A program made the position numbers and the translations under genes. Under the pieces are notes generated by a model that did not search any database, was not told where the DNA came from, and was given only the letters and a program-made list of their open reading frames with translations. Positions 1 to 9,090 of a stretch of 53,101 nucleotides of DNA are shown piece by piece. This DNA is from Dolichospermum sp. UHCC 0259 (GTDB lineage: Bacteria; Cyanobacteriota; Cyanobacteriia; Cyanobacteriales; Nostocaceae): NCBI RefSeq assembly GCF_009711935.1, contig NZ_VIKX01000078.1, forward strand, positions 1 through 53,101, read 5' to 3'. The stretch's first letter is position 1. Each line of letters opens with the position of its first letter.

Positions 1-103
1 CTCCTATCCCTGTTACTTCCTAATTCCTTTTTAGTGGGGGAGTGTGAACAGTTACTTTTAAAAGTCTTGGTCATGTATCCATAATCTTTAGATCCCCCTA
101 AAT

Positions 104-120
104 CCCCCTTAATAAGGGGG
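104..120. repeat. Short palindrome CCCCCTT-AAT-AAGGGGG
   Basis: A 7-bp perfect stem with a 3-base loop lies 19 bases beyond the stop codon of the leftward gene at 139-474. It could end that transcript, but no T-run follows on the minus strand, so it is called a dispersed palindrome rather than a terminator. Confidence 0.5.
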
Positions 121-138
121 ACTTTGACTCTTTGATAC

Positions 139-474
139 TTATACGGAAGTTTTAACTTGACGTGCCATATCTAAAAAGACATTCATATTTACGCCGGGAC
201 GACGACGAGGACTATTAGTAGAAATGAGATATTTGGTAGCAAAATTGGCTTCAGCGGGGACTGATATTTTAACTGGTTCAGGCTTAGTAACTTTTACTGC
301 TGCTGGTGTAACTTTTGGTTCAATTTTTGGTGTAGGTTGTGCTGCTACTGTTGCTGGAGATTGAGTAACATTACCTTCTTCCTTTAGTTCTAGGTAGTAG
401 CTATTACCATTTTTGTTAAACAATCCAGTAATAAAACCCACAATACCCGCAATGATATTTTTGATAAAACCCAT
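139..474 (-). CDS. Small conserved-type hypothetical protein, 111 aa
   Basis: I do not recognise this protein. The N-terminus (residues 1-20, MGFIKNIIAGIVGFITGLFN) is hydrophobic or amphipathic and could sit at a membrane. Residues 38-75 are rich in Pro, Thr, Lys and Val, like a linker. The C-terminal part (ATKYLISTNSPRRRPGVN onward) looks folded and is probably the conserved portion. The ATG start is well placed: on the minus strand an AGGAG lies about 9 bases upstream. The gene stands alone and divergent from murJ. No catalytic motif is visible. Confidence 0.7.
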   Translation of the reverse strand: MGFIKNIIAGIVGFITGLFNKNGNSYYLELKEEGNVTQSPATVAAQPTPKIEPKVTPAAVKVTKPEPVKISVPAEANFATKYLISTNSPRRRPGVNMNVFLDMARQVKTSV

Positions 475-893
475 AAAAGATGCTCCTGGTTTGAATAGTT
501 GGGAACGTTACCGAAATTGTTAAAAATTACGGTGTAATATTACATTTGATTACGTTATTTGCGGTCAATTATTAGACTTACTGTTTGCTGATTAAAAGCC
601 TATAATGACTACTGGTAAGTATTTGTAGGTTTTTTTTGTCTAAAACAGTATTCAGTAAATAACGCAAATTAATTATCAAATTTTATTATAACTATAACAT
701 TATGAGAACTTTTTTAACAAATCTTAATAATATACATTCAGTCTCAAAACTTTCAAATATTGTATATTCAGGGTTTGCTGATAGCGTAGCGCAGTTTTGA
801 TGCCATTTTTTATGCAATTACCCGATAGATGTTACAATCTGTCGGTTAAATATGCTCAAATATTTACTCTGCAAGGGTTTCTAGGTATTATTC
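475..893. other. AT-rich divergent intergenic region upstream of murJ
   Basis: These 419 bases contain no convincing gene. A perfect TATAAT at 601-606 has a weak TTACTG box 17 bases upstream (578-583), so a rightward promoter about 290 bases before murJ is possible. A short GCGTAGCGC palindrome lies near 784-792. Nothing else stands out. Confidence 0.35.
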
Positions 894-2507
894 GTGACAC
901 AACAAGATCAAAAACCTGCTCCTTCTTTCGCTGGTATTGCTGGTATCGTTGCCGCAGCAACTTTAATTAGTAAAGTGTTTGGTTTGATTAGGCAGCAAAT
1001 AATCGCTGCGGCTTTTGGTGTGGGTGCGGCAGCTACAGCTTATAGTTATGCTTATATTATCCCTGGTTTTCTGTTAATTTTACTTGGTGGTGTCAATGGT
1101 CCTTTACATAGTGCCATTGTCAGTGTTTTAGCTAAACACAAAAAAGAAGAAGCCGCACCGATAGTAGAAACCATCACAACTCTTGTCGGTGGGTTGTTGA
1201 TACTGGTGACATTTGCTCAGATTTTCTGTGCTGAGTATATTGTAGATTTTGTTGGTCATGGATTAGAAGTAACTACAAGAGCGATCGCTATCCGTCAAAT
1301 CCAAATTATGTCACCCTTGGCTTTATTTGCCGGCTTAATTGGCATTGGATTTGGAACTTTAAATGCAGCTAATCAATATTGGTTACTCTCTATTAGTCCT
1401 TTATTATCCAGTATTACCGTTATCATCGGTATTGCTATTTTAGCAGGGCAATATGGTAAAGAAATTATTAATCCCGAATATGCTTTAATCGGTGGCATGG
1501 TATTAGCTTGGGGGACTTTAGCCGGAGGAATTTTGCAATGGTTAGTCCAGTTAATTGTCCAATGGCGGTTAGGACTAGGGACATTACGCCTAAGATTTGA
1601 TTTTAAATCTCCTGGTGTTCAAGAAGTAATTAAAATCATGACTCCAGCGACAATATCATCAGGAATGATGCCGATTAATGTCGCTACTGATCTTTATTTT
1701 GCGAGTCCTATTGCTGGTGCAGCCGCAGCTTTTAACTATGCTAATCTTTTAGTTCAAACTCCATTAGGGATTATTTCTAATATTATTTTACTGCCTTTAT
1801 TACCAACATTTGCTAAACTTTCTCACCCAGATAATTGGCAAGAACTAAAATTACGCATTCGGCAAGGACTTTTACTGACTGCCGTTACCATGTTACCTTT
1901 AGGGGCATTAATGGTATCTCTATCTGTGCCAATTGTCCAGATGGTTTATCAACGGGGAGCATTTAAACAAGAAGCAACTCAGTTAGTATCTTCCCTATTA
2001 ATTGCCTATGGAATTGGAATGTTTGTCTATTTAGGGCGTGATGTTTTAGTGAGAGTATTTTATGCTTTAGGTGATGGACAAACACCTTTTAAAATTAGTA
2101 TATTTAATATTGTTCTTAATGCTGTATTAGATTTAATATTAGTTAAACCGTTTGGTGCGCCTGGATTAGTTTTAGCTACAGTTGGAGTTAATTGTAGTTC
2201 GATGTTGATGTTATTATTTTTGCTCAATCGCAAACTTAATGGTTTACCTTGGCAAGAATGGTGTGTACCAATTTTGGGTTTAACAGTTGGGAGTATAATT
2301 GCAGGTGTAGCTAGTTATGGAACTTTGGTTGCTTCCCGACAGGTGTTAAGTAAACAAGATTTAATTAGTTTACTCATAGAATTATCCATATCTGCCTTTG
2401 TGGGAATTGGAGTATTTGCGATAATTGCCTCCAGAATGAATATTCCCGAAGTGAATATGTTTGTAATGAAGATGCAGCAAAAGTTTTTGAAAAAAAATAA
2501 CGGGTGA
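894..2507 (+). CDS. murJ: MurJ/MviN lipid II flippase, 537 aa
   Basis: An integral membrane protein of the MOP superfamily. MurJ moves the peptidoglycan precursor lipid II from the inner to the outer face of the cytoplasmic membrane. The length and the dense run of hydrophobic segments fit the usual 14-helix protein. Family features include the N-terminal stretch with KVFGLIRQQIIAAAFG (about residues 27-42), the FNYANLLVQTPLG region near the middle and VYQRGAFKQEAT near residue 350. The start is a GTG, preceded only by a weak AGGT. The gene is convergent with the RDD gene and has no operon partner, so it is probably transcribed alone. It lacks the C-terminal extensions seen in some actinobacterial homologues. 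Confidence 0.95.
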   Translation: MTQQDQKPAPSFAGIAGIVAAATLISKVFGLIRQQIIAAAFGVGAAATAYSYAYIIPGFLLILLGGVNGPLHSAIVSVLAKHKKEEAAPIVETITTLVGGLLILVTFAQIFCAEYIVDFVGHGLEVTTRAIAIRQIQIMSPLALFAGLIGIGFGTLNAANQYWLLSISPLLSSITVIIGIAILAGQYGKEIINPEYALIGGMVLAWGTLAGGILQWLVQLIVQWRLGLGTLRLRFDFKSPGVQEVIKIMTPATISSGMMPINVATDLYFASPIAGAAAAFNYANLLVQTPLGIISNIILLPLLPTFAKLSHPDNWQELKLRIRQGLLLTAVTMLPLGALMVSLSVPIVQMVYQRGAFKQEATQLVSSLLIAYGIGMFVYLGRDVLVRVFYALGDGQTPFKISIFNIVLNAVLDLILVKPFGAPGLVLATVGVNCSSMLMLLFLLNRKLNGLPWQEWCVPILGLTVGSIIAGVASYGTLVASRQVLSKQDLISLLIELSISAFVGIGVFAIIASRMNIPEVNMFVMKMQQKFLKKNNG

Positions 2508-2554
2508 AAGAACTATAAAATCATTGGTAGTGATTCGGAAGTGGTGGTGAGACG

Positions 2555-3334
2555 CTAAAATTCAGGGTTTTGATAAGCAAGATAAACAGCTTCTAAAAAT
2601 ACATCTGAAGCAATATTTCCTGGGAGAATTTCTAAATTAATAATAGATTGAACTTGTTGGGTGAGTTTTAAAGAAAGTGCTGTCCTAGCTTTTTCTGACA
2701 TTCCACTACGTCGGAGTAAATATTCTCGAATAATAGCAAAATCATCGGGTAATAAAGGTGATAAATCTGCCATTTCTTGTAACTGAATATGAAAAGATTT
2801 AGCTGCTTCAGAAATGGCTAAATTTGATGATTTCACAACTGTTTCTGCTTGAATTACAATTGTCCCAGCGGCTAAATCACCAATACGCTTTTCTCGATTA
2901 CTAAAAGTAATTAAAAAAGCACCAATAAATAAAGATTCATCAAGAGGACGGAATAAGGCTCGTAATGTAGTTTGTTGTAAACCTACAGGTCTACCATCAT
3001 CTCGGACAACACGAATTTTAGCAATACTTTTACCGGGTGTTTGTCCTTGCCAAAGAGTTTCAAAAATGACAAAATAACCCGTATAAATAAAGAAAAAACT
3101 TAATAGAGATATGGCTATCAACCACAGTCCAAAATTAGAGCCAAAAATGCCAACTCCAATATCAGTTACTTGCTGAAAAATAAACGACCATATTAACGCC
3201 ATTATTGCTAAAATAAAAGCTAAAATTAGGTAGTCAATCATTAATGCTAAAGCCCGACTACCAATTCCAGCGAGGGTAAATTCTATTTCTACACTTTCGG
3301 GTGTAGTAAATTTAATACGATTAAAAAGGTGCAT
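2555..3334 (-). CDS. RDD-family membrane protein, 259 aa
   Basis: The RDD signature is visible in the first membrane helix: Arg27 and Asp34 in GSRALALMIDYLI. A second hydrophobic pair follows (about residues 60-100), then FRPLDESLF and IGDLAAGTIVI, typical of RDD domains. The C-terminal 90 residues are soluble. The biochemical role of this family is generally unknown; some members act in ion transport. The start is only 9 bases after the stop of the upstream gene (3344-4195), so the two are almost certainly cotranscribed. RDD proteins commonly occur with SpoIIM, DUF58 and MoxR genes, as here. Confidence 0.88.
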   Translation of the reverse strand: MHLFNRIKFTTPESVEIEFTLAGIGSRALALMIDYLILAFILAIMALIWSFIFQQVTDIGVGIFGSNFGLWLIAISLLSFFFIYTGYFVIFETLWQGQTPGKSIAKIRVVRDDGRPVGLQQTTLRALFRPLDESLFIGAFLITFSNREKRIGDLAAGTIVIQAETVVKSSNLAISEAAKSFHIQLQEMADLSPLLPDDFAIIREYLLRRSGMSEKARTALSLKLTQQVQSIINLEILPGNIASDVFLEAVYLAYQNPEF

Positions 3335-3343
3335 TTTTTATAT

Positions 3344-4195
3344 TTAAATATCGTGATCACGTAATTGTAAACCCAAACCTTCTCGACGACTTCTGAGGTC
3401 ATAATAAATAACGGCTTTGACTGTTTGCCAAAAAGGTGCGATTAATGCTAAACCAGCAAGAGTCAGTCCAAGAATTAACAAGGAAAAAATTATTGAGAAA
3501 CCAACATTTCCGTCTTTTAGTAAAGGTGTGAAAATCAACTGAATAATGCTAGTGATGATTTGTATAATAAATTGAATGGGAATAGTTATTAAAGCACCAA
3601 CTAGAGAGATTAAAACTATTCTGCCGATATTTCCTTTAGTCAGTTCCCAGCTACGATTAATCGTGGAACTACCGTTAACATCATCCTCAATAGCTAGGGG
3701 AACATCTACTAAGTAAAATCTAGTTCCTATCCAGACAATGCCTGTGAATATGATTATCATAACTACAAGCACTATTAAGATGAGAATAACTACATTAGCT
3801 GTATTTCCATCTTGTAATCCTCCTAGTAATGCTGCTGGTATACCTATTAGTAAACCACCAGTAAGCATAGATGCAAATGTAATTCCTAGACTAATGACAA
3901 GCATGAGGATCATATTGATAAAAAAGTCCCATAAGCGGGAATTAACAAATCGTTCACCGGATGAAACACTTTCCGGTTGGTTAACTAATTCGCCAAAAGC
4001 CAACCGAGAAATCAGGGCTGAAAGGGCATAAAATTTTACCCAACCGTAAATAGGAACTAGTAACCAAGCATAAGCTTTAAAGGCTATAAAAAAATATTCT
4101 TTTAGATGAGAACGGTACAATCGCATTCCTGCACTGACAACACTACCTACACTCAACGGTTGAATAGGGTGAGGAGAATTAAAATTTCCAGACAT
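3344..4195 (-). CDS. Multi-pass membrane protein, 283 aa, unknown function
   Basis: The protein has about six hydrophobic segments (near residues 40-65, 90-115, 125-155, 195-225 and 235-265), the layout of the membrane domain seen in glycerophosphodiester-phosphodiesterase-like and related bacterial families. N-terminal LSVGSVVSAGMRLYRSHLK and a Pro/Leu-rich SLVGALITIPIQF are visible. The C-terminus is charged (RSRREGLGLQLRDHD). It is first in a two-gene leftward operon with the RDD protein and divergent from the SpoIIM-like gene, 79 bases away. Its membership of the MoxR-type cluster suggests an envelope role, but no activity can be read from the sequence. Confidence 0.8.
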   Translation of the reverse strand: MSGNFNSPHPIQPLSVGSVVSAGMRLYRSHLKEYFFIAFKAYAWLLVPIYGWVKFYALSALISRLAFGELVNQPESVSSGERFVNSRLWDFFINMILMLVISLGITFASMLTGGLLIGIPAALLGGLQDGNTANVVILILIVLVVMIIIFTGIVWIGTRFYLVDVPLAIEDDVNGSSTINRSWELTKGNIGRIVLISLVGALITIPIQFIIQIITSIIQLIFTPLLKDGNVGFSIIFSLLILGLTLAGLALIAPFWQTVKAVIYYDLRSRREGLGLQLRDHDI

Positions 4196-4274
4196 GGTGT
4201 TAATTTTTTCCTAAAATACGGCGCTTACTCTGAAGTTATCTTAAGCTAATCTGTACTAAGTATTTAGAAATTTT

Positions 4275-5231
4275 ATGAATATTCAACGTTGGATAGGAAG
4301 ACGAGAGACTAATTGGCGGCGTTTAGATGCTTTATTGAAGAAGGTAGAACAAAAACGGTTAAAGTCTCTGGGTTCTCAAGAAATTAGGGAATTAGCGAGT
4401 TTATATCGTTCTGTGGCTGCGGATTTAGCTAGGGCGCGAACCCAGCAAGTAGGTAAAACATTAATTCAAAGTTTACAATCTTTGACGACTCGCGCCTATA
4501 CACAAATTTATCAGGGTTCGCGGCGACAGGAATGGCAAGCAGCGAAGGAGTTTTACTTGTGGGGTTTTCCTGAAGTGGTGCAGCAAACCTTCCTATACAT
4601 TGTTACAGCCACCGCTATGTTTATTTTAGGTGGTTTAATTGCTTGGTGGTATGCTTGGCAAGATCCTAGCTTTATGTCGTTGATAGTACCGGAAAGATTG
4701 ATTTCTTTGGTGCGAGATAAGGGTGAATTATGGATGGGTTCAATTGTGGGGATTGAACCGTTAGCTTCTAGTAATATTATGATGAATAATATTTCTGTGT
4801 CTTTTGGGGCTGTGGCTGGGGGAATTACGGCGGGTTTATATACAACTTATATATTAGTATTCAATGGGTTGTTAATTGGTGCTATTGGTGCTTTAGTCGG
4901 TCAAAATAATCTGGCTTATCCATTTTGGGCGTTTGTATTTCCTCATGGTGCTTTGGAATTACCTGCGATATTTTTTGCTGGTGGTTCAGGTTTGTTGCTG
5001 GCAAGGGCAATTTTATTTCCTGGTAAATATCGCCGTTGGGATGCGTTGAAGTTTTATGGTTCTTTGGCGGTACAATTGGTTTTCGGGATTGTGCCGATGT
5101 TGATTGTTGCTGGTTTAATTGAGGGTTTTTTGTCACCAAATCCGATTATTCCAGATCCAATTAAGTATTTGGTGGGGATGGGTTTGTTTGTGGTTTTGGT
5201 GAGGTATTGTGGTCGGAAGAAGACAATATAA
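4275..5231 (+). CDS. SpoIIM-like (stage II sporulation protein M family) membrane protein, 318 aa
   Basis: The N-terminal 100 residues are soluble and helical (RRETNWRRLDALLKKVEQ, then ELASLYRSVAADLARART). A membrane domain with four to five helices follows. The motif region FGAVAGGITAGLYTTYIL, then HGALELPAIFFAGGSGLLLA, is characteristic of SpoIIM-family proteins. In spore formers SpoIIM works with cell-wall hydrolases; in cyanobacteria its role is unknown, and its company with RDD, DUF58 and MoxR genes is the usual context. It is the only rightward gene of the cluster. It is convergent with the DUF58 gene and divergent from 3344-4195. Confidence 0.85.
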   Translation: MNIQRWIGRRETNWRRLDALLKKVEQKRLKSLGSQEIRELASLYRSVAADLARARTQQVGKTLIQSLQSLTTRAYTQIYQGSRRQEWQAAKEFYLWGFPEVVQQTFLYIVTATAMFILGGLIAWWYAWQDPSFMSLIVPERLISLVRDKGELWMGSIVGIEPLASSNIMMNNISVSFGAVAGGITAGLYTTYILVFNGLLIGAIGALVGQNNLAYPFWAFVFPHGALELPAIFFAGGSGLLLARAILFPGKYRRWDALKFYGSLAVQLVFGIVPMLIVAGLIEGFLSPNPIIPDPIKYLVGMGLFVVLVRYCGRKKTI

Positions 5232-5286
5232 AGGTCTCACGCAAAGGCGCAAAGGAAGAAATTGTAGTGTTTTATCAATGAATCCT

Positions 5287-5309
5287 GGGCGCAGGCCCTG
5301 CGCCCCTAC
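5287..5309. repeat. Dispersed GC-rich palindrome (GGGCGCAGGCCCTGCGCCC)
   Basis: A GC-rich hairpin followed by CTAC lies between two convergent genes. The same unit is found at 14778-14800, and a related one at 17499-17521. The sequence looks like a dispersed palindromic repeat and could also act as a two-way terminator here. Confidence 0.6.
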
Positions 5310-5331
5310 CTTTATTAATTCCTGCCCTATT

Positions 5332-6669
5332 TCAAAGTTGATTTCTGGCTTTGAGTTGTAAATATCTATCAACTAATTGTTCGGAAATTTGATTTGCTGG
5401 TGCGTCGAGAACTAATACTCCTTTTTGTTTTAGTTGGGCAAATGCTAGTTGTCTTTGTGCTAATAAGTCTAGGGAAACTGCGCGAATATAAGATTGTGTG
5501 GCATCTTCGGTAAAGGTATGTGCTAAATTGTCAACTTGAGGATCTCGCAGGGTGACACAAAAGGGTAAATAACGGGGTGCGAGTCTGGTAAGGGCTACGA
5601 GGAGTTCAGAGGAAGCGGTGATATCAACTAAGTCCGTAATGATGACTACTAAAGCCCTGCGGGTTTGTTGTTTGACGACGTGGGTAACTGCACCTAAATA
5701 ATCAGATTCGATTAATTCTGGTTGAATGGGGGTGAGTTTATCAATGAGTTGGTTGAGATGATTTTGTCCGCGTTCTGGGGGTATCCATGTATGTATTTTG
5801 TTGTCAAATATACCAACGCCAACGCGATCGCCTCTGTGCAATCCTGCCAATGCTAGGGATAATGTGGTATTTAAACCCCAGTCAAATCGTTGCAAACCTT
5901 GGACTTGTGCTGTCATTAATCTGCCACGATCTAATAATATCAATAATGTTTGTTCTTGTTCTGGTTCTAAAACTCTGACGAGGGGACCGGTGTTACCATA
6001 ACTACGTCTAGCGGTGGCTTTCCAATCAATGAAGCGTAAATCGTCACCGCTACGATAGCTTCGCAGTTCGGCAAATTCTGTCCCTATTCCCATTTGTCGA
6101 GTTTTGCGGATAGAACCTGATGATTGTAATGTCAGACGAATGGTGAGCGATCGCAATCCCACCAAATCAGGATATACTTTTACCTGTGTACTCTGGGGAA
6201 TTTGCCAATCATGCCACACTAACCCCCACATTCCCAACTGTCGTACTTGCATATTTCCCCAAGAAAACTCTCCTCTTTGATTTGGGTAAACTGTGTAAGT
6301 TAATTCTTGGCTTTGATTAGCATTAATATTAGCTGTAACTGTGGTTGTAGAAACAGCAAATTCTTGGGGATAATAATCACGAATTTTAATAACTGCATCA
6401 ATTTTCCCAGATTGGACTTTTAATATGACTGGATTATCTCTACCAATAGATAAACGTGATGGTAATTCGCGGGTAATTTCTACGCGGTTTGCTTTCATTC
6501 CCCAACCATCAATTACCATAAAGGTAAAAACGGTAATATCAAATAAAAAAGTTATGATTATGGTTTGATAAATTCCCAAAATCATAGATAAAATTGGGGA
6601 CATAAATATTCCCGCAATTAATAAAAAATAAACTTTTTTCGATGGTATCATAGTTTTTGTTTCGCGCAA
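5332..6669 (-). CDS. DUF58 protein with vWA-like domain, 445 aa
   Basis: Two N-terminal membrane helices (residues 12-55) are followed by a beta-rich stretch and then the DUF58 hallmark: GTEFAELRSYRSGDD and RFIDWKATARR at about 196-222. A von Willebrand A-like domain follows (LLILLDRGRLM at 242-252, Asp247). DUF58 proteins are the standard partners of MoxR ATPases. The pair is thought to act in assembly or metal-loading of envelope or enzyme complexes. The MoxR gene lies 136 bases upstream on the same strand. The start could be ATG 6669 or ATG 6651 (MIPSKK), six residues later. Convergent with the SpoIIM-like gene. Confidence 0.9.
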   Translation of the reverse strand: MRETKTMIPSKKVYFLLIAGIFMSPILSMILGIYQTIIITFLFDITVFTFMVIDGWGMKANRVEITRELPSRLSIGRDNPVILKVQSGKIDAVIKIRDYYPQEFAVSTTTVTANINANQSQELTYTVYPNQRGEFSWGNMQVRQLGMWGLVWHDWQIPQSTQVKVYPDLVGLRSLTIRLTLQSSGSIRKTRQMGIGTEFAELRSYRSGDDLRFIDWKATARRSYGNTGPLVRVLEPEQEQTLLILLDRGRLMTAQVQGLQRFDWGLNTTLSLALAGLHRGDRVGVGIFDNKIHTWIPPERGQNHLNQLIDKLTPIQPELIESDYLGAVTHVVKQQTRRALVVIITDLVDITASSELLVALTRLAPRYLPFCVTLRDPQVDNLAHTFTEDATQSYIRAVSLDLLAQRQLAFAQLKQKGVLVLDAPANQISEQLVDRYLQLKARNQL

Positions 6670-6767
6670 AGAAGACGGGTATAGTAACAGTCAAGGTGGT
6701 TAGGACATAAATTGTTCGTGTCAACGTACCGTAGGTATTCCTGAAACTCCGTCCACAACAGGTTTTT

Positions 6768-6795
6768 ACTCCTGACTCCTGACTCCTGACTCCTG
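6768..6795. repeat. Heptameric tandem repeat (TGACTCC), about 4 copies
   Basis: ACTCC followed by tandem TGACTCC units sits between the MoxR stop and the DUF58 start. It is one of several copies of this heptamer family in the window (9880, 14811, 16392, 34099, 46792). Confidence 0.85.
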
Positions 6796-6805
6796 CTATA
6801 TTCTA

Positions 6806-7759
6806 TTATCTAGGAACTGGAACTTGATTGATTACTGCTGCAACTACCGCGTCAATTTGTAAACCATCTAGCATTGCTTCTGGTTTCAATAATAAGCGGT
6901 GACGCAATAAGGGTGAAGCCACTGATTTTACATCATCTGGGGTGACAAAGTTCCTACCTGATAACCAAGCTGCGGCTTGAGAAGTTTGTAACCAAGCACC
7001 CGCAGCACGAGGAGATGCACCTAAAGCTAAATCAGGATATTGGCGGGATTTTCGGACAATTTCTAATAAATAATCAACTATCGTTTCTGATACTTGAACT
7101 TGTTTGACAGCTTGTCTAGCTTGCAAAATATCAATTACTGTAGTGATAGGTTTTAAGTTAGCAATATCTGCACGTTTCGCAGTAAATCCAGATTGACGAT
7201 TTAATAACATTTGTTTTTCGGCTGCTTGTTCTGGATAATCTACGATTAACTTAAACAAAAACCGATCTAATTGTGCTTCTGGTAAAGGATAAGTTCCTTC
7301 AAATTCTAAGGGGTTTTGGGTGGCAATTACCCAAAATAAATCAGGCAATGGTAAACTTTCACCGTCGAGAGTAACTTGCATTTCTTCCATTGCTTCCAAG
7401 AGTGCAGCTTGGGTTTTTGGAGGAGTGCGGTTAATTTCATCGGCTAAAAGTATTTCTGTAAAAACGGGACCTTTTTTTAAGGTGAAATCGCGGGTATTTA
7501 AGTCAAAAATATTTGTACCTGTAATATCTGACGGAAGAACATCTGGAGTTAGTTGAATACGACGAAAATCAGATTGAATTAATTGTGCCAATACTTTAAC
7601 TAACAATGTTTTTCCTGTTCCAGGAACTCCTTCTAAAATAATATGTCCACCTGCTAATAAGGCAATTAATGTTTGTTTAATCAAAGCAGGTTGTCCAACA
7701 ACTATTTGATTAATTGCTTTTCCCAGGTTTATTAAAACCGAATTATTAGTTTCACTCAT
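6806..7759 (-). CDS. MoxR-family AAA+ ATPase, 317 aa
   Basis: Walker A is GVPGTGKT (residues 44-51). Walker B is LLADEIN (104-110), followed by the MoxR-typical RTPPKTQAALLEAMEE. Sensor 1 is ATQNPLEFEGTYPLPEAQLDRF, and the lid contains LGASPRAAGAWLQ. MoxR ATPases act as chaperone-like remodelling factors together with DUF58/vWA proteins such as the neighbour downstream. An upstream in-frame TTG at 7768 would add three residues, but ATG at 7759 (MSETNN) is the more natural start. No strong ribosome-binding site is visible. The order DUF4129, DUF4350, MoxR, DUF58 on one strand suggests one transcription unit with loose spacing. Confidence 0.93.
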   Translation of the reverse strand: MSETNNSVLINLGKAINQIVVGQPALIKQTLIALLAGGHIILEGVPGTGKTLLVKVLAQLIQSDFRRIQLTPDVLPSDITGTNIFDLNTRDFTLKKGPVFTEILLADEINRTPPKTQAALLEAMEEMQVTLDGESLPLPDLFWVIATQNPLEFEGTYPLPEAQLDRFLFKLIVDYPEQAAEKQMLLNRQSGFTAKRADIANLKPITTVIDILQARQAVKQVQVSETIVDYLLEIVRKSRQYPDLALGASPRAAGAWLQTSQAAAWLSGRNFVTPDDVKSVASPLLRHRLLLKPEAMLDGLQIDAVVAAVINQVPVPR

Positions 7760-7870
7760 ATTTATCAATCACTCACACACAAAAAAAGCATAGAAAGAGA
7801 TTTCGAGAAATGTCATGTTTATCAAAAGACTGATACCAACTTTATGTGAGGCTGTACAGAATCATCATCA

Positions 7871-7910
7871 TCCGTATTTATCTGCGTTTATTTGCGTTCA
7901 TCTGCGTTTA
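7871..7910. repeat. Imperfect 10-bp tandem repeat (TCTGCGTTTA), 4 units
   Basis: Four consecutive ten-base units are variants of TCTGCGTTTA. They lie just past the DUF4350 stop codon, in the gap before MoxR. This looks like a dispersed short tandem repeat. Confidence 0.7.
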
Positions 7911-7911
7911 A

Positions 7912-8991
7912 TTATTTTCGTAAATTACGCCATATACTTAACCAGCTTATCAGTTCTCGTTCACTTATTCGGCGTTTTTGCAATGGTAGTTTTAATACTG
8001 CATGGAGTTTTTCTGTATTATTCCCTGTTTGTTCTTCCCAGATTTTTAGTAAAACCTGATTTTCTAAAGGAATTTGACTCAAACCCAAAGCTTTTTGCAG
8101 TTGTATTTGTTCTTCCTTCCCCAGCATTTCTACGACAAAATCGGTAGATTCTGCTTTGTGAAGAACTCCCGCCAAAGCTTGAATGTAAGCATAACTATTA
8201 TTTATGGTGGGTGCTTCTAATTTTACTGGTTTACCAAAGCGGCGATTTTCTGCCCAAATTAATGCCAATATTAGGATAATTAGCTGGATAAAGGCTGGTA
8301 ATAGGGGAGTTTTAGCAAAGTAATTGAATATACTATCTTCTCCTACTTTTTTCTGAATATCTTTGTCTTTATAGCCATGTATATATTCGTCTACAAATAC
8401 TTCTTGACTATTTTTAGTGACTAAATCTGCTAATAATTTAAAATTACTATCATTGTCTTGATAGGCATTAGCAGCTAAATATGGTGTTGTTGCTAAAATT
8501 ACTTTGCCTTTACCGAGTTTTTTCTGCCAAATTATGGCTGCAAATTCGTCTCCTAATATGACTTGTTCGCCTTTTGAGATACTATATCGGCGACGGGTAT
8601 CAATCTTTATGTTTCCGAAGGTTGATTGCTGCTGTGTACTAAATGCTGCTGCTGTTACTGGTTTTTTAATTCCTAAGATTACTAGGTTGTTTCCTTTTTT
8701 TACCCATTCTTCTTGTTCTGAATATATTTCTATTTCTTGAAGGGCGCTATTAACTTGTAATAAGGTGATAGGGTTTTTTGTGGTTGGTAAATCAGTAAAT
8801 GGTTTTTGCCAACGTTGAATACTGATATTTTGATCTTGCATAAAGGCATACCACGCACCATAGCCATCAGGGGCGCGATTATAAGTAGAACCACTAGTTA
8901 GTTTGGTATTGGGGGCTGCTATAGTGGTCAGTAAAATAATCACGGCTAAGACTATCGCACCTAACCAAGCAACGCGCTGATTGCGTTTCAT
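7912..8991 (-). CDS. DUF4350 domain membrane protein, 359 aa
   Basis: One membrane helix lies at residues 8-27 and a second near 232-250 (LLPAFIQLIILILALIWAE), followed by the conserved ENRRFGKPV. Between them is an exposed domain of the kind annotated DUF4350 (YNRAPDGYGAWYAFM, WQKPFTDLP, then a GATase-like LGKGKVILATTPYLAAN). The C-terminal cytoplasmic part is helical. DUF4350 proteins sit almost always with DUF4129, MoxR and DUF58 genes, as here. Function unknown; a scaffold or ligand-sensing role in the MoxR system is inferred from context only. Confidence 0.85.
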   Translation of the reverse strand: MKRNQRVAWLGAIVLAVIILLTTIAAPNTKLTSGSTYNRAPDGYGAWYAFMQDQNISIQRWQKPFTDLPTTKNPITLLQVNSALQEIEIYSEQEEWVKKGNNLVILGIKKPVTAAAFSTQQQSTFGNIKIDTRRRYSISKGEQVILGDEFAAIIWQKKLGKGKVILATTPYLAANAYQDNDSNFKLLADLVTKNSQEVFVDEYIHGYKDKDIQKKVGEDSIFNYFAKTPLLPAFIQLIILILALIWAENRRFGKPVKLEAPTINNSYAYIQALAGVLHKAESTDFVVEMLGKEEQIQLQKALGLSQIPLENQVLLKIWEEQTGNNTEKLHAVLKLPLQKRRISERELISWLSIWRNLRK

Positions 8992-9090
8992 AATTTATCT
9001 GAATTAATATGGAAATTATTGAACAGGAGTCAGGAGTTAGAATGAATTCTGTATAAGTAGCAGATAAATTATGTTCTATAAGCAAGACTT

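Noticed and set aside
3738-4031. 97-codon frame antisense to the multi-pass membrane protein
   Set aside because: Shadow ORF; the opposite strand has clear membrane-protein periodicity and an operon context.
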